Shown here piece by piece: positions 56,063-64,000 of a stretch of 64,000 bases of DNA. Positions within the stretch are counted from its first letter, which is position 1, and the number at the start of each line of letters is the position of its first letter. Position numbers and translations under genes: made by a program. The DNA is from CAIQJJ01 sp049325275 (GTDB lineage Bacteria; Chloroflexota; Anaerolineae; Anaerolineales; UBA4823), in NCBI GenBank assembly GCA_049325275.1, contig JBMOLU010000040.1, positions 62,001-126,000 on the forward strand, given 5' to 3'. A model generated the notes under the pieces. It was not told the DNA's origin. It saw nothing but the letters and a program-made list of their open reading frames with translations, and did no database searches.

Positions 56063-58191
56063 GGGGTTGGGGTGGGCGTACGCGTTCGCGTAGGGGTACG
56101 CGTGGCCGTGGCGCGACGCGTGGCCGTGGCAGTTTCGCTGGGCGGCACCGGGGTAAACGTGGCGCGCGGCGTATCCGTCAGCGTGGGCGTCGATGTCTGG
56201 TAGTAGCGGGGCGTGCGGGTGGGGGTGCGCGTGGGCGGGACGATGGCCGTTGGCGTGAGCAGCGCTTCTACCGGGTAGAGCTGCCGCATGGCGCTGTACC
56301 AGTCCAGGCCCTCGCTCATGGCAAAAACATTGTAACGCGCCAGCGGCAGCGCCGACTGCCAGGCCAGTTTGGCCGGCAGGCGCTGCCAGTGATACTCGGC
56401 GGCATAATCGGTCAGATCGATCCAGTAGCCGGCGGGAACCTGGCTCGCCGGGCGGCCACCGACTTCATAGGCGGTCGTGTCGCCGGCATAACGCGGGTCG
56501 AAATCCCAGGGCAGGTCGTGTAACGGCATGCCCGAAGAGCCATCTTGAAAGCGTGTGCGCACATAAACGCGCCAGTATGTCTCGGCGCCGTAATCCTCGC
56601 GTACCACCTTCAACCAGCCGGCGTTCATCGGCAGGGGATTGACCGCAAAGGCGCGCCCCGTGTAGCGCCAATCGTCTTTCATACCCGGTTCGAGGGACGA
56701 GGTCAACGGCACGTAGGCGCTTTCCAGTGTGTCGAGATAGTCCCATCCGATCTCGCGGCCCAGCGCCTGGCGCAGGGCGTTGAACGATTCGTCCACCCGG
56801 TCGTGGAGCAGCGCATAAGGGGCCGTTACGTCGATATCCGCCAGGAATGCCCGCGCTTCAGGGTTGCCGCCGGAAGGCGTCACCACGGTTTGAAAGAGCG
56901 GCGTCGGGGTGACGGCCACGGCCTCCCGGTAGGCCTCCGGCAGCGGCCATGGGAAGGGCACCTCGGCCCAGGCAATACCCTGCACTGTGCCGGGCAGCGG
57001 CAAGATCGGCAGCGCCAGGCCGGACCCATCCAGCGGGTAGGCGCTCAGATAGGCCTGATTGGGGGCGTCGATGACGGTTAAGACGGTCTGCCCGTCGCTG
57101 CTGAAGAGCGGCCAATCGCCGGCGCCTGCACGTAAGCGGGGGTTCTCAGAATCGAGTTCGCCGATCAGCAGCTCGTGGTAGCCCTCGGTAACGGAACTCC
57201 ACGCCAGCTGCGTGCCGTCGGGCGACCAGGCCGGGTGCGCTTCTTGGGCGCGCCGGTTTTGGCTGACGTTGGTGAAGCGATTTTCCGGCGGCTGGTCGAG
57301 ATCGGCGATCCAGATTTCGCTTTCGCCGCTGCGGTCGGAGACAAAAGCGATCTGCCGCCCGCTAAGCGGCGCCCAGGCCGGTGAATGCTCGGTCGCCGGA
57401 TGATCGCTGAGCGGCGTGGCAGCCAGGGACAGGTCAACCGGGATGAGCAGCAGGTCGAGGTTGTTGTTCTGGTAGCTTTCGTATACCAGCCACACGCCAT
57501 CCGGCGACCAGCTGGGAGATGCATCGTACTCCGGCGTGTCGGTCAGGCGGGTGACGTTGCCGCTTGCCAGCTCGAGCAGGTACAAATCCCAATAGCCGCT
57601 GCGGTTCGATGAGAAAGCCACGTAGCGCCCGTCCGGGCTGATCGCCGGGGTGATGTCGTCCCACGGCCCGCTTGTCAGGCGCGTGTAGGGCAACTGCTGC
57701 GGCTGGTAGGCGAACAAATGCGTGTCGCTGCCCTCGTGTAAGGCCAGCAGGATCAGGCCGTTCTCGATGGCGATTACGCGCGGAGGTGCCAGCGTTCCAC
57801 CCAGGGTTGCGGTGGGCGGCGGCTGTGTGTGCGTCGCCGTAGGCGTGGGCGTTTCCGACTCTTCGGGTGCCTGCGAACGAAGCGCACCGGCCGGGGTGTT
57901 CGGGGTTGTGCCAGGCGCCTGCGTCAGTTTCAATCGCGCCTGCCAGAGCGGCAGCCCGGCGGCAAGCAGCACCAGGGCGTTGAGAAACACAAGCAGCAGT
58001 ACCCCCGAGCACGAAAGGCTGACGCTCCAGCCCTTTTTGCGTGTGCGGGGGCGTTCCCGGCGCGGCCGTTCGCCCTCGCGGACGAAGTGGCTGCGGTCGA
58101 ATCCGTGTTGTGGCTGCTCGCCTGCACCCTGCCCGGCAGCGGTTTGGTCGTTGAACGAGGTCTCGTTCGATGATTCAGGGAAATTCGCCAT
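56059..58191 (-). CDS. Membrane-anchored PD40/TolB-like beta-propeller protein with Thr/Pro/Arg-rich tail
   Basis: This gene encodes 710 aa from the ATG at 58191 (MANFPESSNETSFNDQ); a TTG at 58230 is in frame but is itself the -35 box of the promoter. After a basic stretch (RPRTRKKGW) there is one transmembrane helix at about 58-82 (VLLLVFLNALVLLAAGLPLW). The external part has PD40 propeller blades (ITPAISPDGRYVAFSSNRSG; DASPSWSPDGVWLVYES; AHPAWSPDGTQLAWSS), then a beta-rich region, and ends in about 65 residues of Thr/Pro/Arg repeats. It is coupled to the M23 lipoprotein gene. Overall design parallels the 5731-7695 protein without the TPR part. Role probably recognition or scaffolding at the envelope. 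Confidence 0.85.
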   Translation of the reverse strand: MANFPESSNETSFNDQTAAGQGAGEQPQHGFDRSHFVREGERPRRERPRTRKKGWSVSLSCSGVLLLVFLNALVLLAAGLPLWQARLKLTQAPGTTPNTPAGALRSQAPEESETPTPTATHTQPPPTATLGGTLAPPRVIAIENGLILLALHEGSDTHLFAYQPQQLPYTRLTSGPWDDITPAISPDGRYVAFSSNRSGYWDLYLLELASGNVTRLTDTPEYDASPSWSPDGVWLVYESYQNNNLDLLLIPVDLSLAATPLSDHPATEHSPAWAPLSGRQIAFVSDRSGESEIWIADLDQPPENRFTNVSQNRRAQEAHPAWSPDGTQLAWSSVTEGYHELLIGELDSENPRLRAGAGDWPLFSSDGQTVLTVIDAPNQAYLSAYPLDGSGLALPILPLPGTVQGIAWAEVPFPWPLPEAYREAVAVTPTPLFQTVVTPSGGNPEARAFLADIDVTAPYALLHDRVDESFNALRQALGREIGWDYLDTLESAYVPLTSSLEPGMKDDWRYTGRAFAVNPLPMNAGWLKVVREDYGAETYWRVYVRTRFQDGSSGMPLHDLPWDFDPRYAGDTTAYEVGGRPASQVPAGYWIDLTDYAAEYHWQRLPAKLAWQSALPLARYNVFAMSEGLDWYSAMRQLYPVEALLTPTAIVPPTRTPTRTPRYYQTSTPTLTDTPRATFTPVPPSETATATRRATATRTPTRTRTPTPTP

Positions 58192-58201
58192 GGGTGGTCG
58201 G

Positions 58202-58230
58202 ATTTTAGCACGCCGATCAGGGGGCGTCAA
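58202..58230 (-). promoter_or_regulatory. Promoter giving a near-leaderless mRNA for the PD40-M23 operon
   Basis: On the minus strand TTGACG (58230-58225) and TAAAAT (58207-58202) are 17 nt apart, and the ATG (58191) follows 10 nt after the -10 box. The transcript leader would be about 3-5 nt, and no Shine-Dalgarno is present. Confidence 0.6.
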
Positions 58231-58253
58231 TCACGCTATGGTAAGGGATGCGT

Positions 58254-58259
58254 TAAAAT
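58254..58259 (+). promoter_or_regulatory. TAAAAT box six nt before menA
   Basis: TAAAAT at 58254-58259 is followed after GGGGCC by the menA ATG (58266). No good -35 is seen. The position fits a leaderless start, facing the divergent leaderless promoter at 58202-58230. Confidence 0.45.
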
Positions 58260-58265
58260 GGGGCC

Positions 58266-59153
58266 ATGACAAGCCCATCGACACCCACCAAATTGGAAGT
58301 CTGGAAGCTGGCCGCCCGCCCGAAAACACTGCCGGCCGCTGTTGCACCCGTACTTGTTGGCATGGCTGTGGCCTGGAAATCCGGCGGCTTTCGCCTCGGC
58401 CCGGCGCTGGCCTGCGTGCTGGGAGCGCTCTTGATTCAGATCGGCGCCAACATCGCCAACGACTATTTCGACTACTTCCGCGGCGCCGACGCCGGTGAGC
58501 GCCTGGGGCCGCTGCGCGTCACGCAAGCCGGCCTGGCCACGCCCGCCGAAGTGCGCCTGGCGATGCTCCTCGTCTTTGCGCTGGCCGTGTTGGTTGGCCT
58601 GTACCTGGCCTGGGCCGGGGGCTGGCCGGTGATCGCCATCGGGTTGGCCTCGATTGCCGCCGCCGTGGCCTACACCGGTGGGCCGTTTCCGTTCGGCTAC
58701 TACGGTCTGGGAGAGCTGTTTGCCTTTCTGTTCTTCGGCCCGGTGGCGGTGTGCGGCACCGTTTACGTGCAAATGCAGGCCGTGCCGGCCCTGGCGTTGT
58801 GGGCCTCGCTGCCGCTTGGTTTTCTGGTGGCGGCGCTCCTGGTGGTCAACAACCTGCGCGACATCGAATCCGATCGCAAAGTCGGCAAACGCACGCTGGC
58901 GGTGCGCCTGGGCGTGCGCGCCACCCGCGGCGAATACGCCATTCTGCTGGCCGCGGCCTACCTCGTCCCGCTCGTCTTGTCGCCTGCCTATGGCCCGTGG
59001 CTCTTGTTGAGCTGGGGTTCCCTGGCGCTGGTGCCCGATCTGCTGCGGGTGATTTTCACCCAGTCCGGCCGGCCGTTGAACCTGGCGCTGGCCGGGACGG
59101 GCCGCCTGGTGCTGGTGTACGGCGTTTTGCTGGCGTTGGGAATGTCCGTATAA
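58266..59153 (+). CDS. menA: 1,4-dihydroxy-2-naphthoate polyprenyltransferase
   Basis: This 295-aa UbiA-superfamily membrane protein attaches the isoprenoid chain in menaquinone synthesis. It has the MenA-type start (WKLAARPKTLPAAVAPVLVG), the first Asp motif QIGANIANDYFDYFRGADAG (N-D-x-x-D) at about 57-76 and the second, VVNNLRDIESDRKVGKRTLA, at about 196-215. Eight to nine transmembrane helices are visible. It is divergent from the PD40-M23 operon. The ATG immediately follows a -10 box, with no Shine-Dalgarno. It implies a menaquinone-based respiratory chain. Confidence 0.92.
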   Translation: MTSPSTPTKLEVWKLAARPKTLPAAVAPVLVGMAVAWKSGGFRLGPALACVLGALLIQIGANIANDYFDYFRGADAGERLGPLRVTQAGLATPAEVRLAMLLVFALAVLVGLYLAWAGGWPVIAIGLASIAAAVAYTGGPFPFGYYGLGELFAFLFFGPVAVCGTVYVQMQAVPALALWASLPLGFLVAALLVVNNLRDIESDRKVGKRTLAVRLGVRATRGEYAILLAAAYLVPLVLSPAYGPWLLLSWGSLALVPDLLRVIFTQSGRPLNLALAGTGRLVLVYGVLLALGMSV

Positions 59154-59275
59154 CCGGCGTTTGTTATGGTATTATCGGTGCGGAGGTCTTTTATGCATAC
59201 TGCGGTGGTTTTTCCCCGGCTGGTTTTGCAGTGGCTGCTGCACAGGTATGGGATGCGGTGAAGTAAGCGGGGGCC

Positions 59276-60406
59276 TTGTTGAAAACACTTCCGCTCTACT
59301 GGATCGGCTTTAACCTCGTCAAAGGCATCGGCGCCGTGCGCTTTCGCGCCCTGCTCGATTTTTTCGGCAACGCCGAGATGGCCTGGAACGCTCCCGCCGA
59401 CGCCCTGCGCCAGGCGGGCCTCAGCCCGAAAGTTATCGAAAGCCTGGTCAAAATCCGGGCGCAGGTCTCGCTGGAACAGGTTGCCGAGCGCATCATCCGT
59501 TCGGGAATCGATGTGCTCACCTGGGACGACGAGGCTTACCCGCGGCGTTTGAAAGAAATCGATCAACCGCCCCCGGTGCTCTACTTGCGCGGCAGCCTGG
59601 CCCTCGAAGATGAGTGGGCCGTCGCCATCGTCGGCACGCGCCGTATTTCTGCCTACGGCCGCCAGGTGACGGAAGACCTGGCCGCCACCCTGGCCCGTTC
59701 GGGCGTGACTGTGGTCAGCGGCCTGGCGCGCGGTGTGGATGCCGTCGCACACCAGACGGCGCTCAAGGCCGGCGGGCGCACGCTCGCCGTGCTCGGCAGC
59801 GGGGTGGACCGCATTTACCCGCCCGAACACGAGCGCCTGGCGGCGCAAATTGCCGAGGCCGGCGCCGTGATCGGCGATTACCCACCCGGTACGCCGCCCG
59901 AGGCGCAGAACTTCCCGCCGCGCAACCGCATCATCTCGGGCCTGTCGATGGTAGTGGTTGTCACCGAAGCCGGTGAGGAGAGCGGCGCCCTGATCACCAC
60001 CCGGTTCGCCGCCGAACAGGGCCGTGAAGTCTTTGCCGTGCCCGGCAGCATCCTGTCGCCGCACAGCCGTGGCCCCAACCGCCTGATCCGTGACGGAGCG
60101 CGGCCGATGCTCAGCCCACAGGACGTGCTCGAAAGCCTCAACATGGAACTGGTCGTCGAACACCGCGCTGCCCGCAGCGCCCTGCCGGCCGACCCCGTCG
60201 AAGCGCAGCTCTACGAAGCCCTCGGCCCCGAGCCTTTGCACGTGGACGAACTGCGTCACCAGACCGGCCTGCCGATCGAAAAAGTTACCGCTGCCCTAAC
60301 GATGATGGAACTCAAGGGCCTGGCGCGCCAGATGGGGGGCATGAGCTACGTCCGGGTACGCGAGGAAGCGGCAGAATACACGGCCCATGGAGGGCCGCAG
60401 GTATGA
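59276..60406 (+). CDS. dprA: DNA-processing protein DprA
   Basis: This 376-aa protein loads RecA on incoming single-stranded DNA during natural transformation. The start is TTG (59276), with a second TTG as codon 2; no ATG fits the conserved LPLYWIGFNLVKGIGAVRFR. An N-terminal SAM/HhH-like domain is followed by the Rossmann-like core (VAIVGTRRISAYGRQVTEDL; SGLARGVDAVAHQTALKAGG; AVLGSGVDRIYPPEHERLA; NRIISGLSMVVVVTEAGEES; REVFAVPGSILSPHSRGPNR). A C-terminal winged-helix DML1 domain lies at about 300-365. All core motifs are intact. It lies 122 bp after menA. Confidence 0.95.
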   Translation: MLKTLPLYWIGFNLVKGIGAVRFRALLDFFGNAEMAWNAPADALRQAGLSPKVIESLVKIRAQVSLEQVAERIIRSGIDVLTWDDEAYPRRLKEIDQPPPVLYLRGSLALEDEWAVAIVGTRRISAYGRQVTEDLAATLARSGVTVVSGLARGVDAVAHQTALKAGGRTLAVLGSGVDRIYPPEHERLAAQIAEAGAVIGDYPPGTPPEAQNFPPRNRIISGLSMVVVVTEAGEESGALITTRFAAEQGREVFAVPGSILSPHSRGPNRLIRDGARPMLSPQDVLESLNMELVVEHRAARSALPADPVEAQLYEALGPEPLHVDELRHQTGLPIEKVTAALTMMELKGLARQMGGMSYVRVREEAAEYTAHGGPQV

Positions 60407-60445
60407 CGAGCTTCTCGGCGTGAGAGCCACTGGATTTTCTTTGCA

Positions 60446-61357
60446 ATGCCTGCTGACAGCGTACCCCATTACCCGCGACGCATCCGCGATCTGATCGATC
60501 TCGGCAAGCTCGACTTGGCGCTGCGCGAAGTCAGACGGGCTTTGCAGCACGACCCCGAAAACGCCGAGTACCACTACTGGCTGGCCTGGGTCTTGTGGCA
60601 GCAGGACCGGCGCATCGAAGCCTTGCCTGCCGCTCAAAAAGCGCTGCGTTTTGCCCCCGACGACCCCGATCACCACAGCCTGCTGGCGCTCGTCCTGCAG
60701 GAAGCGCCGCTCGACCGCCCGCGTGCCGAAGCGCACCACCAACAGGCGATTGCCCTGGCACCCAACGTGGCCGCCTTTCACCTGCGCTACGCCGAGTACT
60801 TGCGCATGATGGGGCGCGGTGAAGCCTGGCAGGAAGCCAGCCGGGCGCTCGAATGCGATCCGCGCCTGGCCGGTGCGTATCTGCTGCGGGCGCGCCTGTA
60901 TCACGATCAACGCCGCTTTGCCGAGGCCGAAGCGGCTACCCGGGAGGCGCTCGCCATCCGGCCGCTCGACCCGCGCGCTCACGACCTGCTAGGGGATATT
61001 GCCTTCGAGCAGTACCAGAGCAAAGCGGCCTTCCCGCACTACCGCGAGGCCCTGCGCCTCGAGCCGACCAGCGAACGCTACAAGCAAAAAGTCATCCATA
61101 GCCTCGAAGCCGGCCTGCCCGCGATCGGTAAAATCTGGAATTTTACCCACATGCTGCACCGCAACGAGCGCCGCTTCATCATTTACTACCTGTTCGTTTA
61201 TCCCGTTTTGTGCTGCCTGCTCAACCCCTCGTTGATCTGGCTGTTTTTGTTGGTGCTTTGTCTCGATATTTTGATCGGGATTTTCTTCGTCGTGTTGAGT
61301 TTCGTCGTCGAGCCGCTGGTAACAAAGGCCGTGTTGGAGGGGAGAATCGAACCATGA
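60446..61357 (+). CDS. TPR-repeat membrane protein
   Basis: This 303-aa protein has at least five tetratricopeptide repeats at residues about 8-220 (LDLALREVRRALQHDPENAE; YHYWLAWVLWQQDRRIEALP; AYLLRARLYHDQRRFAEAEA; DLLGDIAFEQYQSKAAFPHY). Two transmembrane helices follow (FIIYYLFVYPVLCCLLNPSL; LFLLVLCLDILIGIFFVVLS), so the TPR domain is most likely cytoplasmic and tail-anchored. No catalytic motif is present. It stands between dprA and the TPR-AAA gene, with no clear Shine-Dalgarno. It probably recruits other proteins to the membrane. I do not recognise a specific orthologue. Confidence 0.85.
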   Translation: MPADSVPHYPRRIRDLIDLGKLDLALREVRRALQHDPENAEYHYWLAWVLWQQDRRIEALPAAQKALRFAPDDPDHHSLLALVLQEAPLDRPRAEAHHQQAIALAPNVAAFHLRYAEYLRMMGRGEAWQEASRALECDPRLAGAYLLRARLYHDQRRFAEAEAATREALAIRPLDPRAHDLLGDIAFEQYQSKAAFPHYREALRLEPTSERYKQKVIHSLEAGLPAIGKIWNFTHMLHRNERRFIIYYLFVYPVLCCLLNPSLIWLFLLVLCLDILIGIFFVVLSFVVEPLVTKAVLEGRIEP

Positions 61358-61608
61358 AGTCTGGTGACCCACAAGTCCAGGCTTGACGTTTCCGCAATCT
61401 TCGCATGGCATCTTGCGGGGGGCGAAGTTGAAAACCGGTTGGATTTGCGCAGGTTTGATATGGCTGCTCAAAAGGCCCGGCAGGCGTTGCACGTCAACCG
61501 AAAGGCAAAGATTCTCCTCTTGGTAAGTTTTTGCATTCCGCATACAATAGCCATCGACAGACGCCGCGGGCTACAACCGGGCCAATGGGTGCGAGTTAGG
61601 AGATAGGT
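61358..61608. other. Intergenic region carrying the AAA-gene promoter
   Basis: About 250 bp with no gene I can support; the open frame inside lacks a start signal and family resemblance. It carries a promoter at 61520-61548 and the TTAGGAG ribosome-binding site of the next gene. Confidence 0.5.
61520..61548 (+). promoter_or_regulatory. Promoter of the TPR-AAA ATPase gene
   Basis: TTGGTA (61520-61525) and TACAAT (61543-61548) are 17 nt apart. Predicted leader is about 54 nt and includes TTAGGAG before the ATG at 61609. Confidence 0.55.
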
Positions 61609-62967
61609 ATGCCTGATCAAAAACAAATCGACGCTTTGCGTGCCGCCCTGGCCGTCAGCCCCGAAAACCTGCCGCTACGCTTGCTGCTGGCTGAGACGCT
61701 GCGCGCCGCCAACCTGCCGCGCCAGGCCGTGGTAGAATTCCAGGCGGCTTTGCAGCACAAAGCAGACCTGGACGTGGCCCAGGCGGCCGGCGTCCATTCT
61801 GCACTGGGTGAACTGCTCTACGAACTGCAACAGCTGCCCGAGGCGCTCACGCATCTCAAGACTGCCGTTGGCCTGGACCGGCACAACGCGCATACCTTCC
61901 TGGTGCTCTCGCGGGTGGAAGAACGCCTGGGAAAATCTTCCGATGCGCTGGCCCATTTTGGCATGGCTTGTGCTCTCGACCCTGCCATCGCCGACGATGC
62001 GCCCCCGTCATCGGCAGAGCAAAGCCCCGTCCGGCTTGCCGAAAACGGTCCGGACGACCGCGCCAGGCCGGCCAATGGCGCGGAAGTCGTCTCTGCCGAG
62101 CGGCCGAAGATCGGCTTTCAAGACGTGGGCGGTCTGGAGACCATCAAAGAGAAGATTCGCCTGACGATCATTTACCCTTTCCAGCGGCCGGACCTGTATG
62201 CGGCCTACGGCAAGAAGGCCGGCGGTGGCATCCTGATGTATGGCCCCCCCGGCTGCGGCAAGACGCTGCTGGCCCGCGCTACCGCCGGTGAAGTACGCGC
62301 CGATTTCGTCTATGTGGGCATCGAAGATGTGCTCGATATGTACCACGGCGAGAGCGAGCGTAAACTGCACGCCATCTTCCAGAACGCCCGCCGCAAGGCC
62401 CCGTGTGTGCTCTTCTTCGATGAGATCGAAGCCATCGGCGGCAAGCGGGTGGACATGCGCCAGGCGTTCCTGCGTACGCTCACCAACCAGTTCCTGGCCG
62501 AACTGGACGGTTTCGAAGGTGACAACGATTCCCTGCTGGTGATCGGAGCCACCAATTCCCCCTGGCACATCGACAGCGCCATCATGCGCCCGGGGCGCTT
62601 CGACCGCATCGTTTTCGTTCCCCCGCCTGATTACGAAGCGCGCCTGGCCATTCTGAAAATCCACCTGGCCGGCAGGCCTGTGGCCAATCCCGATTTGCCC
62701 GCGCTGGCCCGCCAGACCGATGGCTTTTCCGGCGCCGACCTGATGTCCATCGTCGAAAGCGCTACCGAGGCTGCCTTGCAGGATGCCTTACGCACCGGTG
62801 AAATCCGCCCACTGACCAACGCCGATCTGCGCAAGGCGCTGGCCGCTGCCCGCCCTACCGTCGTCGAGTGGCTCGAAACCGCCAGGAACTACGGGAACTA
62901 TGCCAACGAATCGGGCTTCTATGACGACGTGATGGACTATCTCAAAAACGATAAGAGAAGGCGATAA
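61609..62967 (+). CDS. TPR-AAA ATPase (single AAA domain, Cdc48/FtsH-like core)
   Basis: This 452-aa protein has TPR helices at 1-130 (LRLLLAETLRAANLPRQAVV; GELLYELQQLPEALTHLKTA), a flexible linker to about 165, then one AAA module. The module starts GFQDVGGLETIKEKIRLTI, has Walker A YGPPGCGKTLLARATA (about 210-225), Walker B CVLFFDEIEAIGGK (about 266-279), sensor 1 VIGATNSPWHID, arginine finger RPGRFDRIVFVPPPD and the small helical domain with TDGFSGADLMSIVESATEAA. All ATPase residues are present. There is no protease or transmembrane part. The TPR domain probably selects the substrate for unfolding or remodelling. It is followed 34 bp later by the manC-like gene, which may share its transcript. 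Confidence 0.9.
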   Translation: MPDQKQIDALRAALAVSPENLPLRLLLAETLRAANLPRQAVVEFQAALQHKADLDVAQAAGVHSALGELLYELQQLPEALTHLKTAVGLDRHNAHTFLVLSRVEERLGKSSDALAHFGMACALDPAIADDAPPSSAEQSPVRLAENGPDDRARPANGAEVVSAERPKIGFQDVGGLETIKEKIRLTIIYPFQRPDLYAAYGKKAGGGILMYGPPGCGKTLLARATAGEVRADFVYVGIEDVLDMYHGESERKLHAIFQNARRKAPCVLFFDEIEAIGGKRVDMRQAFLRTLTNQFLAELDGFEGDNDSLLVIGATNSPWHIDSAIMRPGRFDRIVFVPPPDYEARLAILKIHLAGRPVANPDLPALARQTDGFSGADLMSIVESATEAALQDALRTGEIRPLTNADLRKALAAARPTVVEWLETARNYGNYANESGFYDDVMDYLKNDKRRR

Positions 62968-63001
62968 TCAAATCGTCTCTCACCGAAAGGAATTCTCACT
63001 C

Positions 63002-64000
63002 ATGTCTGAACACTACTACGCCGTGATCATGGCCGGCGGCGGGGGCACCCGCCTGTGGCCGCTCTCGCGCAAGGCAAGGCCCAAGCAAATGCTGCAACTG
63101 GCCGAAGAAGGTACGCTTTTCCAGATGGCTGTCAAGCGCCTGGATCACATTTTTTCGCCAGAGCATATTTTCGTCGTCACTGTGTCCGAACAAGCCGTCG
63201 AGCTGCAAAAGCAGTGCCCGGGCATTCCCCCCGAAAACTTTCTGATCGAACCCATGCCGCGTGGCACCGCCTCTGTGGTGGGGATGGCGGCTGTGGCGCT
63301 GCGTCACCGCGATCCCGATGCGGTGATGGCCGTGCTGACCGCCGATCACTTCATCGGCAACGTGTCACTCTTCCGGCAGCTGCTCGAATCGGGCTACGAT
63401 ATTGCGCAGGAAGGCCACCTCGTGACATTGGGTATCACGCCGACTTTCCCTGCAACCGGCTACGGCTATATCCAACACGGCCGCCGCCTGGGCGTTTACA
63501 GCGACGTGCGCGCTTACAAGGCCGTCCGTTTTGCCGAAAAACCCGACGAAGACACCGCCCGCAAGATGCTGGCCAGCGGCGACTACACCTGGAATTCGGG
63601 CATGTTCGTCTGGCGGGTGGCCGATATCTGCCGTGAGTTCGAACGCCAGATGCCGCAGCTTCACGCCCAGTTACAGCAAATCGCTGCCACCTGGGGAACG
63701 CCCGAATGCAGCAATGTCCTGGCCGAAGTCTGGCCGCAGATCAAACCGACGACCATCGACTACGGCATCATGGAAGGCGCTGAAAACGTAGCCGTGATCT
63801 CGGCGCGTGGCCTGGGATGGAACGACGTCGGCAGTTGGGATTCGCTTTTCGACGTCAACCAGCCCAATCCGGATGGCAATATCGTCATCGGCGGCCGGCA
63901 CATCGGCGTGGATACACACGGCTCGTTGGTCTACGTCACCGAAGAGCGCCGCCTGATCGTCACGATTGGTATGGAAGACCTGGTGGTGGTCGATACGGGC
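63002..64000 (+). CDS. manC: Mannose-1-phosphate guanylyltransferase (3' end outside window)
   Basis: The open frame runs from the ATG at 63002 (AAAGGA about 10 nt upstream) for 333 codons to the right edge. The product makes GDP-mannose from mannose-1-phosphate and GTP for glycan synthesis. The N-terminus VIMAGGGGTRLWPLSRKARPK is the nucleotidyltransferase signature, followed by EPMPRGTASVVGMAAVAL, LTADHFIGN, FPATGYGYIQHG, RFAEKPDEDTAR, YTWNSGMFVW and GWNDVGSWDSL, all typical of this enzyme. About 20-30 residues of the single-domain form, or a longer C-terminal isomerase domain, would lie beyond the edge. Confidence 0.93.
   Translation, partial: MSEHYYAVIMAGGGGTRLWPLSRKARPKQMLQLAEEGTLFQMAVKRLDHIFSPEHIFVVTVSEQAVELQKQCPGIPPENFLIEPMPRGTASVVGMAAVALRHRDPDAVMAVLTADHFIGNVSLFRQLLESGYDIAQEGHLVTLGITPTFPATGYGYIQHGRRLGVYSDVRAYKAVRFAEKPDEDTARKMLASGDYTWNSGMFVWRVADICREFERQMPQLHAQLQQIAATWGTPECSNVLAEVWPQIKPTTIDYGIMEGAENVAVISARGLGWNDVGSWDSLFDVNQPNPDGNIVIGGRHIGVDTHGSLVYVTEERRLIVTIGMEDLVVVDTG

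Noticed and set aside
58988..60259. 423-codon minus-strand frame opposite menA and dprA
   Set aside because: Shadow of dprA; the Gly/Arg/Gln/Ala composition and lack of motifs mark it as non-coding.
61364..61606. 80-codon frame before the TPR-AAA gene
   Set aside because: It has no start signal, overlaps the promoter of the next gene and has no recognisable features.

Overview
The window looks like a piece of a chromosome of a high-GC bacterium, most likely phylum Chloroflexota (Anaerolineae/Caldilineae/Ardenticatenia-like). This is an inference from three kinds of protein: secreted proteins ending in Y-L-P-L-x-R/K, Thr/Pro-rich linkers before NBR1-Ig, M23 and PD40 lipoprotein or membrane proteins, and TPR-PD40 fusions. 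No rRNA, tRNA, IS element, phage gene or CRISPR array was found.

Region 1 (1-32881, all minus strand) is a block of fifteen genes. Thirteen encode exported proteins: seven right-handed parallel beta-helix proteins (one of them GH141-like), two heparinase II/III-like lyases, a LamG/GHL-like glycoside hydrolase/CBM protein, two members of an unrecognised HTSHG family, and an unrecognised protein with an FN3-like tail. The other two are a cytoplasmic HEAT-repeat protein and a membrane-anchored TPR/PD40 protein. Spacing is tight (4-bp overlaps, gaps of a few to about 180 bp), so most of 32881 to 3925 could be a few long transcripts. It reads as a polysaccharide-attack or surface-protein locus without SusCD or a sugar transporter. 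Every complete exported protein carries a [YFW/S]-L-P-x-x-x-[RK] motif: twelve at or within 12 residues of the C-terminus, one moved next to the signal peptide. Five of them share a nearly indel-free 95-residue FN3-like terminal module. This shared terminal module is the best candidate in the window for an undescribed protein-sorting or anchoring system.

Region 2 (33071-37695, plus strand) has a polar-amino-acid ABC binding lipoprotein whose binding domain was duplicated very recently (631 bp repeated with four visible differences), its permease, a 480-bp non-coding gap with nested inverted repeats, and a multi-pass DUF4173-type protein that looks less GC-rich than its neighbours.

Region 3 (37752-47259, minus strand) has an ABC-2 export operon (PLDc_N small protein, ATPase, and a permease fused to a YhfC-like membrane protease) and the glutamate synthase pair gltB-gltD.

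Region 4 (47711-64000) is housekeeping: a PfkB kinase (probably adenosine kinase) next to S-adenosylhomocysteine hydrolase; an NBR1-Ig lipoprotein, hybrid-free histidine kinase and response regulator operon; recA; an M23 lipoprotein coupled to a PD40 protein; menA; dprA; a TPR membrane protein; a TPR-AAA ATPase; and the start of a mannose-1-phosphate guanylyltransferase. Promoters of the form TTGACA-N16/17-TAAA(C/A)T recur, several of them so close to the start codon that the mRNA would be leaderless.
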